Shown: one piece after another, positions 13,558-23,879 of the stretch | Position numbering within the stretch: position 1 is the stretch's first letter | How the letters are laid out: the number at the start of each line of letters is the position of its first letter | Source: Gyrodactylus bullatarudis | Lineage: Eukaryota > Platyhelminthes > Monogenea > Gyrodactylidea > Gyrodactylidae | Direction: 5' to 3' | DNA: 64,000 bases | NCBI GenBank assembly: GCA_012064415.1 | Contig: SSNU01000026.1 | Span: 309,419 to 373,418 of the forward strand | Translations under genes and position numbers: made by a program | Notes under the pieces: generated by a model | Told to the model about the DNA's origin: nothing | Databases searched by the model: none | The model's input: only the letters and a program-made list of their open reading frames with translations

Positions 13558-13795
13558 TTAACCCTTTCGGTGCCGATGGACTTATATGTTCATTTTCCAA
13601 TTTTTTTGAACCTTTATAACTCTACCAGTTTGATAGGTTTCTGGATCAATTAAAGTTTAAATTCAAACCCTCAATGTAAACTTGCATTAGTAATATTTTT
13701 GGCCAAATAACTTGGTATCTTCAATGAAGATTCTTCATAGCTAAATTTTGGTTTTTATGAAAATTTTGAAATAATCTCGGCACCGAAAGGGTTAA
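13558..13795. mobile_element. piggyBac-type MITE with TTAA target duplication
   Basis: A 230-bp non-coding element (13562-13791) bounded by perfect 15-bp terminal inverted repeats: CCCTTTCGGTGCCGA on the left and its exact complement on the right. TTAA flanks it at 13558-13561 and 13792-13795. TTAA duplication with ends starting CCC is the hallmark of the piggyBac superfamily. There is no open frame, so it must have been moved by a transposase supplied elsewhere. Perfect ends suggest fairly recent insertion. Confidence 0.88.
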
Positions 13796-14279
13796 GTGCC
13801 ACTCTCATATCATTTGATCATCAAAAGTTTTACGCATTTCCAGTCATTAAAACTGAAAATTTCTTGTGCTTAATCTTCGATTTCAAGAACAAATACATGA
13901 CCATATAAATCTTTGAAAAATAATTTAAAATAGAACATCAAGAACTTGAATATGATTTTCTGATTGTGCGGTTATCATTTGAGAAAAACAATTTTTTTTG
14001 TTGATTTCAAAGTTGCAGGGGGATCAAAGAGGAGGATCACATTTTCGTATTCTACTGGTATAAAATTAAATTTGAAAATATAATTTCTTAAAAACTATTT
14101 TTTTCAAATAGTCAAATTAGACAGCATGATCTGAATTCCAGAAAATTCTTTTCGAAATTTTGACGAGAATTTTGTATGGAATTTGTAGACCAGTGTGAAA
14201 AGTTTCTTGAAGAATAATTCAGAAAAAAGTATTAGAATTTTCTAAAACATTTTATCAACTCGTTCATATTCATTCCAGA

Positions 14280-14460
14280 GACAGAAAAAACTTCATTTAC
14301 CACCCATTTGATTCCCTCATTAATTCAAAGCAAAATTGGTTTGTTCCAAAAATTAATTTTGTAAACGTTTTCTTGGAAACCTACTTATCCTTACTACTTA
14401 CCTCTAGAATCCAAATATGCAATCAGCTGAACTCTATCTGCTAACACTAAAAAGATAGCT
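14280..14460 (+). repeat. Dispersed repeat E, long copy
   Basis: About 180 bp resembling 62625-62810: TTTACCACCCATT near the left, a T-rich middle, then TAGAATCCAAATATGCAATC and a CTGAACTC segment. Non-coding. Confidence 0.55.
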
Positions 14461-15812
14461 TTAAAACAGACCGAGTCCATAACTCGTGAAAAAAAGATAA
14501 CTAAACAAAAATTTGATTTATCGCTTAATTTTGATACTTCTGAAATAGACTAGGCCCAGAGTAATTTTATTGTAAATAATCTTGAAATCATTCTAGATAG
14601 CCTTACTGATATGAAAATTCTAATCTATTCAAAATAATTTATCAGACAGTTGGTTTAGTTCACTGTTCTGTCGATTGGGGTATTTTAATTGATTTTAATT
14701 CTTTTGTTCCTGGATAGAATAGGGAATTAAATTTTCCTGTTCTCCCTCACTGATGAATTTTAAAAAAAAACAAGAAGAAGAAGGGAATTAATCCTTTCTT
14801 AGCTTGTTTCTTTGCCTGCGAATGTGACAGGATAGTCTTCGTGTCTCTAAAAGAATTAATTTTTCCTAGAAAAAGATTTAGATTATAAGCGAGATGCTGT
14901 TGTTAATCTGTTCTATAGTCCTAAACCATTCCTCTTTGGGACACTTTGCTGATTAATTTATAAGAGTTTAGAGAAATTTTAAATCGCCAATGATTTCACA
15001 AAATACAAATGGAAAAACTTCTTGTGTGTCTGTGAATAACATTTTTCAAAATATCAAGAGATGAATTAGGCAATTTATGATTTTCACAAAAATCTTGACT
15101 CAAGGAGTTTTTGAATTGAAAGACATACAGATAGCAAAAAACAACTTTAGATCCGTAGAAATAAAGAAATGATTAAAATTATTAATTGGAACATGAAAAC
15201 TCACCGCAAGGAATTCGTTTTCATTTCATCGATGTTAAAAAGCCCTTAGTCTCTTTGTCATTCAGAAAAATTACTAGAAAACAAGAGGGAGCAAATGTTC
15301 TATAGACTAGCCTGTTAAATTGATAGATTCACGGTATATTTCAGTCTTTTAGTTCGTATTATTTCAGATTCAGAAAAATTAATCAAACTTAATTAATTGA
15401 ATGTTGGTTTATTACAAGTTTTAGGAAATTTTTGACATCTTTGAGAAAAATATTTTGAGTTGGTGAACAAATACAAATTCTACAACAAAAGTATAGAATG
15501 AAAAATATCGTTCGTTCGAAATTCTATAGAACTAGTTCAGAATTGGTTATACGTATTACTTTCGGAGCCTTAAGATGCAAAACTTTAAACGTAAGAAAAA
15601 CATCAAAGAAAAAAAAATAAGGCCAAAAACACTTCGAAACTGCTTTCAATTCCCATTTTTCAACCTTTAAGCTCAAAATTTTGGTCGATTTTGAAAATTT
15701 TAAAATTAACATGAGTAACTAAATAAGACATTGCGAATAATATGCTGTTTTTTTGTAGCATACCTAGTTTAGAAGATATGAGATGTACCGTATATGGGAC
15801 AGTGGAACTTCG

Positions 15813-16165
15813 TTAGTCATATCTACTTGTAAGCGACCAATAGAATGAGTGGGATGGATCATGACAACAATTTCGGTTGGATACAAAGCATAATCTCAAA
15901 TCACATTTCGTGCAGTAAACTTCCGTTTTCATTGAACAATTACGACATCGACCTCGATCGGTATGTCCGGGCCAGTGACCCACACTGTCAAATCTAACAT
16001 CTTCGATTGGAATTGGCTGGATTTTTCTCTTCTTAGCAGGGGGCTCTTCTGTAACTGATTCATTCAAACAGGGTCTTCCTCTCTTAATAGCATTGGTTTT
16101 GGACCCTATAAGACCCAGTGCGAGTTCAACCAAAAATTTACGACGATTCATGATAGATTTAGGAT
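15813..16165 (-). pseudogene. piggyBac transposase C-terminal relic
   Basis: About 115 residues match the tail of piggyBac (DDE_Tnp_1_7/PGBD) transposases. First comes the end of the catalytic region (NRRKFLVELALGLI), then a basic stretch, then the family cysteine-rich zinc region: RFDSVGHWPGH, RGRCRNC, CTKCDLRLCF and NRNCCHD. The rest of the transposase, with the DDD catalytic residues, is missing. Upstream of about 16165 the frame runs into an arm of the foldback repeat, so the gene is truncated. It is a fossil of an element family like the one behind the MITE at 13558. Confidence 0.82.
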
Positions 16166-16335
16166 AAAGTAATTCAACAATTTTGAGCTCAAAAGTCGAA
16201 ATTTGGAGCATTTTCGAAATTCGTTAATTTTGCCGAATTTTTTGCTCAGAATGCAAAAATAAATTTTCCAGATAGAAAAATATTGAGTTTCTTGTAAAAA
16301 TAGTAAATTCTCATCTTCATGTCAACTAGCTTTAC
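16165..16335 (-). repeat. Foldback family single arm joined to the piggyBac relic
   Basis: Reads on the minus strand from AGTTGACATGAAGATGAGAA inward through TTTTTGC and GAATTT to CTTTTGAGCTCAAAATTGTT, parallel to the arms at 11434-12154. It abuts the piggyBac transposase fragment with no gap. Confidence 0.7.
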
Positions 16336-17300
16336 TAATCTTGGAAGTCTATAGAAGATTTTGAAATATCCAGACTCATTTTTGAAATTTGATAAGCCTA
16401 GATTAGAATTTTTTTGCTTTTTTTCTCATCAATTCTAGCTATGAATTTTGATTAAAATCAATACTTTAGTTAGCAGCTCCTATTGTTGAGAATATTTTTA
16501 ACTTGAGAATATGACTAAAGAATTGCCAAGAAATTCATTATCCCTTACAGATGTACTTCGTATGTATGGATATATAGATGTAAATGTATCCTCATCCCAA
16601 ATAATGTAAACATATTAAAATACAATGTAAAAAGACAATTGAAGATTTGAAATGCTATCTATCTTTCTTTCTATCCTGTATATGTACATACATAAATTCC
16701 ATTCTATGGTATATTATGAAGAATAATAATCGATAATATATGAGAACACTGGTCAATATTTTACTCTGGTATATATATATGTCCCAATATTCTCATACTC
16801 TTTTGTAAAGTAATTTGCTTAATTATTCAAAAATTTAGGCACACTCTATGGGTGGTCAATGAGTAGTGCTACTCAATGAGAAAAAATTTCCCAAGGAGAA
16901 ACATTTGAAGAGTTTGAAATGCAATCTAGACCTGCTGGAATCCAGTGAGGTCTGATATTTTGGTGTCATTGATATAAAACCTAGAAATACAGATTTTCAA
17001 TAAAAATATGATCTGGATTCCACGATCGAATCACCTGAGATCTGATGGGTTGATTCTTCTGTTCTGACTATTTATAAAATCTGCACTATTTTTTGACTTG
17101 ATTCCCAGCCTCCCCCCCACCCAAACTATGTGATCCAAAACACTGACTTTGTTCGGAAACTTACAAGCAGACCTATATAAAACATGTTCTTTTAGAGTAC
17201 CTTTGAGGAAAGAAAATTTCATGTTATAATAAAATTTGAGCCAATTTATCATAATAATACTAATTAGTATTCTCAGCCATGGTCATCCAAACGTTTCGAC

Positions 17301-17406
17301 AGTGATTGTCTTCACATGCTTTCTTCAGTATGAGATAATGAAAGTATACAAATAGTGTATTTTTTGTCTGATGAGCCACTGAAGAAGGTGTGTGAAGAAA
17401 ATCAAC
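17301..17406. repeat. Short inverted repeat
   Basis: Arms of about 29 nt, 17301-17329 and 17377-17406 (ATTGTCTTCACATGCTTTCT against the complement of AGAAGGTGTGTGAAGAAAAT), separated by about 47 nt. Could be a decayed MITE or a stem-loop. No other copy noticed. Confidence 0.5.
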
Positions 17407-20122
17407 TAATTTTAGATCCCTTTTTACTGAATCTGAAAATTTAGTGTTCTTATGAAAAAGGATTTTTTATGCATTGACGGTTTATAAATTTTTTATTATA
17501 AATTGGATTAATTCCAATAATCACCCCAATGAAAATTTCAACTCTTTACCTCGAAACAATTATTCTCATTTCAAAATTCCCCTCTTATTTAATGGTGTAA
17601 CTTAAATGATTCAAATTCTTGATCCAACCTACATAAGTTTCAGAAAGATTGCAAGTGAACTTTCTCCTTATATAGAATCTTTGATGGAAAAAACCGTACG
17701 TGAATCTAGGTTCTTACAAATTTTTGCTATCCTTAAAGAAGATTTATTTCTTGTTTCTCAAGATCGAAATAGTGAAATAAGAAGAGTTGTTAACTTCACC
17801 AAACTCCCATGTCCTTGTAGTTTGCAAAAAATTAATGAATATCTCTATTAACATCTGTATGTCGTGGCTAAAAAGTTAGAAGTTGTTTTTAAAAAGTATG
17901 CCCCATATGAATAAAAATAATCTCCTTGAAAGCAGCTTACTCGGAGATTATCATGCTCTGTGACGTCGAAAATCTGATGGAGTCGGAACTTGAAGGTTAA
18001 AAATATGGAAGATCATGCAAAAGCCGTAAAATATCAAGCGCTGAAAAAAAGGGTGGAGAAATTATTAAATTAAATTATTTCTTATTATTAAAAAAAAAAT
18101 ATTTGGGGTGAATTTTGGAAAATAATTTCCTTTGGGGTGATTTTTGGAATTAACCCTTATAAATTATGGGATGGCCAATAAGTTCCGCTATCGACTTTTA
18201 TAAACACAATGAAATATGCTATTTTCTCGACAAAAGCTTGAGAAAAAAAAATTAAGAATCAGATTTTGGAATTACTTTTTGATTTATCGAAACTTTATGA
18301 CCAAAAATTCAACTCCCCTACAATAATGATTTTCTTTCCTGAAAAACTATCTTTTGACGATTTTAAAAATATCAGCTTAAACTTCAAAAGATGGGATTTT
18401 CATGCCAAATGACCAGGTTAATTCTCAATGTAAAAATTGAAATTTCAGTTAAAATTATAGATTACCAACTTCACATTAATTGAAAATTGTAAAAATCTAA
18501 AAAAAATCCACAGTCATAATAATTTATTTTTTGAGTGCACAATTGAAAAAACCCTACCAATCTTCAGTGTGAAGTATTCATGTTAATTCAATTTAAATAC
18601 CAGCCTTAATTACATACTAAATAGACAATTGAGTTTTACAATTACAAAATGAAAAAATACGAAATCGACTTCTTAATGTTACGAACTATAGACCTGATAA
18701 AGTTATAGTTACAATTGCTTTGACTTTCTTTTGTTCTATTCTCAAGGTAAAATCATGCAAAACTGTATCAGTTTTTATTTATAATACCAATATTTTTTTC
18801 TATTTTTGTTTAGAGAAAGCTGCAAAGTCTCTACAATCAAGTTTCCTAAAACAAGAGAACTTTTTATAGTTTTTTTTTGATTTTTATTCATACTTTAGTT
18901 GTAATGGTTCCCTCTGACTGGGAAGAGTATAAGAATTAATGAATAAACAAAAGCAATTCCTGATAACAATAGGCCAGTTCTGCATTGCAGGCCAGTATTC
19001 ATGAGTAGGAGCTGATGATTTCCACCGATAATTGGGTACTTTTTTGTTAAACGATGCGTCGGAGAGGTTGGTGAGGTGCTTGCCTGCCTGATTAAATAAT
19101 CCAATTCATTACTCCCACAGAGAAGTAGTGCTTTGTTTTCATTTTCTTCCCATTGTGTAATACTACGGGACTCAATTGTGTGTGATGGATTATTAGTTGG
19201 GAATGATTAGTGATAGGATTAAGACACCTGTCTCAAATGTCAGTGAGTCCTTCTTCTTGGAGAAAGAAATCCTATAATATTACACATTTTTCCATCAACG
19301 AGCATTCATCACGGACAAATGAGGATCTGGAGAAATACTCAACGATAAAACGAATCATATTCGTATGGAGGATAAGCCAAAGTAAATACGTCAAATCATA
19401 TTAATTTGAGTATGTTGCCTGTAATAGGTGGATAACTGTGAGAATGAGTGTAATTTAATTATAGAAATTTGATCAAAACAAGTAAAGAGATTCACATCAG
19501 CTGAAAAGATTTTTCACATCTATTTTATCTAATAAAATAATTATGAAAAAAATTACGTTTCTTCAATCATGATTTATTTAAAAATATTATAAGAATCGAT
19601 CTACTTAGTAGTAGATTTGTTGTAAAAAAAATAATATTGCATCCGGACGAAGGAAATAATGAACCCAACTTAATCAAACAGAATAAATTACAATTAATAA
19701 TTAATAATGAATTAATTAATTTAATGATCATTAACAATAAAAACTTAGATAGAAGGGAAGGAATATTCCAGTTTTGTTAGGCAAAAGAATAAAAGTATGA
19801 TGAGCCTTCATGTACGCTTACGAAGTAAAATTAAAAACATGACCAGGTAAGCCTTGTATTATGAGACATATTGTGAGGAGAATGTTGTTTGAAAAATCAA
19901 CTAATAGATACAATAAATTCTCGAGAAAGAGCAGAACTGGTGAAAGGTTTTAATAAGAATCGAACACTAAATAGGGAGAGATTAGTATTGATGCTTTAAT
20001 AACTTTTGAATTAACCTCAAATAGAAAAAAAAGCTCATAAAAGCTTATTCTGGTTATAAGGAATGATCCAAATTCTGCTCAAAAATGTTTTGTTATTTGA
20101 TTTAATGATAAATATATCTAAC

Positions 20123-20194
20123 GGCCTCATAGTGTAGCGGTTAGCACATTGGACTTTGAATCCAGTAACCCGAGTTCGAATCTCGGTGAGGCCT
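20123..20194 (+). tRNA. tRNA-Gln (UUG anticodon)
   Basis: A 72-nt cloverleaf without an intron. The acceptor stem GGCCTCA (20123-20129) pairs with TGAGGCC (20187-20193), and the discriminator is T. Box A overlaps TAGTGTAGCGGTTAG; box B is GTTCGAATC. The anticodon loop CTTTGAA gives anticodon TTG at 20156-20158, decoding CAA. The anticodon stem TTGGA/TCCAG has one G-U pair. It is immediately 3' of ABCB7 on the opposite strand. All stems pair, so it looks functional. Confidence 0.95.
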
Positions 20195-20199
20195 AGAAC

Positions 20200-20203
20200 T
20201 TTT
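20200..20203 (+). terminator. Pol III terminator of tRNA-Gln
   Basis: A T4 run six bases after the discriminator base of the tRNA, the usual minimal RNA polymerase III stop. Confidence 0.7.
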
Positions 20204-20301
20204 CAAGAAAAAGAGACTTGGTTTGAAATCTTGTTGTTTTTAATCATTTATAGAAGCTACATTCAAAATCTTTTATCAAACGTTTTCATTCAGGTCAGAT
20301 C

Positions 20302-23300
20302 TCAGATATTATTTTGTTGTTGTTCCCAGAGATTTTTGTAGAGGGTGTCCTTCTCTAGTAACTCAGAATGTGTTCCTGATTGGATCACTTTGCCGTTTTC
20401 AAGGAGGAATATTCGATCTGAATTTGTAATAGTACTTAAGCGATGGGCTATTATTATTGAAGTTATATCCGGAGTAATACTCTGGAGATTCCGCATGATA
20501 CTCTTCTCGGTGATGCTGTCGAGAGAAGAGGTGACCTCATCAAATACAAGGATGGGAGTCTTTTTCAGGATGGCCCGAGCAATGGCAACACGTTGTTTTT
20601 CGCCGCCACTTAATTTCAATCCTCTCTCGCCGACCTTGAAGAGAAATTATTGTTCAAGTTATAGCTGAGAAAATAAGTGAAACCAAGGGAAAACATAGAG
20701 AGTCAGTTATTGTATGACTTCTAAATAGCGAATTTGTTAATTTTTGTTCTGCTTATAAGTTCTACTTATTAGTATCTTAATTTTAGATAAATATATATTA
20801 GAGTGGGCCAAATATTTCAGTTTTTACCAGCTTTATCTAATCTCATTTTGAAGATAATCGAAAATTAAGAATCTTATCTTCATACGTTTTCGAGTTTATT
20901 CTGATCTACAAAATCTCGATTGAGAACGACAATTTTGAAGACGCGCCAAGATTTTTTCAATGAATTTTACTACGAGAAAGGAAAAAGATTTTTGAATACT
21001 TTTTGCAATTTTTTGAATGAAAGTAGGGCTTAAAGTAAGAATTGAGCCTTTTTTTGTTGAAAGAAATTGCTAGGAAATTACGTAAATTTTGAAAACAGAA
21101 TTCATGACGTCCCTCTTTTTATGCAGGGTTCAAATATGTATTAGCTCTTGAAATTAATCATTTTGATTCTTAGGCATCGTAGGTTAATTGGATGCGGAAA
21201 AGTCACACATCTGGCCTTACATCTAGTATCTAATTTATAAGCTAGTATGTAAAACTATGTATGGCAGTTATTGTAGCATTTACGTTATTTTTCAAATTTT
21301 TTATATCTGAAAAAATATTATTTTTGAGGTTCTTTTAATATAAAAAAATAATTCAGAAAGGGTAACTAACCAGATCAAGTATTTCCCAATGATATCTTAT
21401 CATACTAATACATAGTTTTACATATCACACACATGTTTGGTGTAATTGAAAAATCGATTTACCTGAGTCTCGTATTGATTAGGCATACTCATGATAGAAT
21501 TGTGAAGGTCAGCTGTTTTGGCTGCCTCGATAACCTGTTCGTCGGTAGCTGAAAGATTTCCATATCTTATATTATACATTATGGTGTTATGGAAGAGGAC
21601 TGTGTCCTGGGGTATGACTGATATCATTTTCCGCAACGACTCCAGATTAACTTGAGAGACATCTTGATTGTTGATGAGAATTCTGCCTTCCTGCGGATCA
21701 TAAAAACGATAGAGCAATCGAATTATCGTGGATTTACCACTGCCACTGCCGCCAACTAGAGCGATTCGAGATTTTGGTGGGACCTTTTTAAGAAATAGGA
21801 TAACAAAAAGAACTTTCATTGGTGAGTTTTATTCTTAGATCTCTGGTTCAACGAGAAAATTCATGTATTTTTCTCTTGATTTGAAGGGTAAATTTGATAA
21901 TTATTGATTTCTAAGATTTAAACCATTTAAATTCTGATATTTCGAATCATCATTAGACGTAGAATACAAATTTCACCATAGAGGTTGATAGAAACTCGCC
22001 ATTTCCAAGAAAAAGTTAAGCCTCCAAATTTTGGATCATTTCTGTGAACTTCTCTAGGCGAGTTCGAAATTTTCGTCTAATCTTGATCCGAAATATCAGC
22101 ATTCAATTTCTTTATATTTTCGAAGTCGATAAAAAATCTTTCGAAAATTGAAAAACGGCCTCATTTTTGTCAGATTGAATATTTTTCATTTCAACAACTA
22201 ATAGGATTCAAAAAATGTAGAGTTTCCTTATGTTCAAGTGGGTTTCTTTTTGTCTGCAACAAAAAGGACTAAACTAAAACTTACCTCTAGACTGAATCCA
22301 TCAAGAATATTTTTACCAGTCTTCTCGTTTCCATCATAGGCGAATTTGACGTTTTCGAATCGAATTGTTGATGTTTCCTTTGTCACATCCAGCATTGGGG
22401 CATTCGGTAAAGACTGAAAGATAAAAGTTGTGTTATTAATTTTCTTCAATTGGAAATTGTAGAACTTGCAGTTATCTTTGATTTAATATCCAAAAGCTCA
22501 AACATTGTACTCATGTCAATAAGGGATTGTCGAACTTCCCGATAAACAGTGCCGAGGAAATTCAACGGTACTGACAACTGGAACAAGAGGCCGTTGACCA
22601 AAACTAAATCTCCAACTGTTAGAGGTGTCGACTAGAAAAGAAACGGTTCAATGAGCTATCCCAGAACTAACCGAGATAAAGTTTGGATCGATAATTTGAG
22701 TCACAACAAATCCCATAGTGCCAGCTATGCCCGCACTGAAAATAGCTGCCTGACCAAAATTTAAAAAGGCAAGACTTTTGGTGGTTTTGATACTTGCCAC
22801 TTCATATTTTGCCTGAAGATCATCGTATATTTTTGCTTCGTGATTTTCATTGTTGAAATATTTTACTGTTTCATAGTTTATGAGGGAATCTGTGGCATGG
22901 TTTGCAGCTAATCCATCATTCTTGTTCATTTCCCTGCGAAATTGAGTTCTCCATCTTGTAATGCTAAATGTGAAAGCCATGTAGGATAAAATTGTCGCCA
23001 GGGATATGGCACTGCAGGGTAATCCATATTTTGAGTACAAAATCGAAGTTACTAGAAACACTTCAAAGAATGTGGGCAAAAGGTTGAAAGCAATAGCTGA
23101 CAAAATGAATGAGATGCTTCTTGAACCTCGATCGATTGCTTTCCCAAGGCCCCCAGTCCTTCTGCTGAGATGGTATGATAAATCAAGATTGTGCATATGT
23201 CGAAAAACTGTAACTCCTACATTTCTAATCGAGGACTGGGCTGCTTTAGCGAAAACAGCTGTTCTCAGCTCATTAAGACCACTTCCGGTAGCTCGAAATA

Positions 23301-23763
23301 TACCATCTTGAAATTAAAAGGTAAATGCAATAAATTACAAGCAATCATAACTGCTAGTGCTGAATCTGAAAACGAAAGATTCTCCACAGGAATAGGACCT
23401 GTCAACTTGTCAACACCATATTTGAAGATGAATGGAACTGACACATTAACAAGCTTGGACATAACAAGCAATGAAAAGGCTAAAGAAACCCTTGCTTTAA
23501 TATCGGGCCGGTCCTTTGGCCAGATAAATTTGAAGAGATGAGTAAATAATTTTAGATCCTCAAGATTAGAGTAAGACTTTTACCTTCTTTTCAAGATTTT
23601 TATCTTCGGAATTATTTCCATTTGCTTGGCTAGAGTGAAATTTATTATCAGCAGCAAACTTCCATAAGGGCTTAGTGGGGTTATTGGTTTTCAGATCATG
23701 GAACTTGACATTATTTACATACAGAATATGACGATATTTAGGGAAAATACGATTAATAAACAT
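20302..23763 (-). CDS. ABCB7: Mitochondrial ABC transporter ABCB7/Atm1, seven exons
   Basis: Inner-membrane half-transporter exporting a glutathione-linked sulfur/iron-sulfur precursor needed for cytosolic Fe-S protein assembly. Exons: 23584-23763, 23339-23558, 22672-23306, 22470-22631, 22285-22413, 21463-21783, 20302-20634; phases agree at every join, giving 659 aa. A basic N-terminus serves as presequence. The membrane domain contains family blocks [24 protein letters not shown] and [14 protein letters not shown]: Walker [10 protein letters not shown] (about 453-461), signature LSGGEKQ (557-563), Walker B ILVFDE (577-582), H-loop His about 613. Introns are 25, 32, 40, 56, 501 and 828 nt; the 56-nt intron uses a GC donor (GCAAGT). 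The 501-nt intron holds a repeat. It starts 112 bp from the divergent kinase gene. Confidence 0.97.
21880..22235. repeat. Foldback repeat inside an ABCB7 intron
   Basis: Intron 21784-22284 is largely a copy of the foldback family: segments at 21929-21972 and 22068-22110 are inverted relatives (TTAAATTCTGATATTTCGAA against AATATCAGCATTCAATTTC), and 22145-22200 matches the GAAAAACGGCC and CAGATTGAAT segments of the element at 11434-12154. Confidence 0.65.
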
Positions 23764-23875
23764 GATTTTTATACATTTTTCATTTTACTAAAATTTTTGA
23801 TATTTAACCTTATTTAAAGCAAGAACGCAAACGAGTTAATATGATTATTTAGTTATAAATGTTGCGAAAATTCAA
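23764..23875. promoter_or_regulatory. 112-bp divergent intergenic region, shared promoter
   Basis: Only 112 bp separate the start codons of ABCB7 (minus) and the AAK1-like kinase (plus). Both promoters and both 5' UTRs must fit here or inside the genes. AT-rich, no obvious TATA box at a useful distance. Confidence 0.6.
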
Positions 23876-23879
23876 ATGA
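23859..23879 (+). promoter_or_regulatory. Six-codon upstream ORF overlapping the kinase start
   Basis: ATG at 23859 opens a six-codon frame whose stop codon overlaps the kinase start codon in the arrangement ATGA (23876-23879). If transcribed, it would require leaky scanning or reinitiation to translate the kinase. Confidence 0.45.

Larger units (their letters stand above)
4074..20122. other. 16-kb gene-poor stretch with transposon remnants
   Basis: I find no gene here that I can support. Small open frames on both strands have no domain, no splice context and AT-biased composition. Identifiable contents are listed separately: a SINE-like element (5559), dispersed repeats, a foldback repeat (11434), a piggyBac MITE (13558), a piggyBac transposase relic (15813) and a hairpin (17301). 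Two frames have no assignment: 17606-17851 plus (81 aa) and 18895-19104 minus (69 aa, one hydrophobic stretch). Since the first gene on the left is a SoxB factor, part of this stretch may be cis-regulatory, but nothing seen proves it. Confidence 0.6.
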
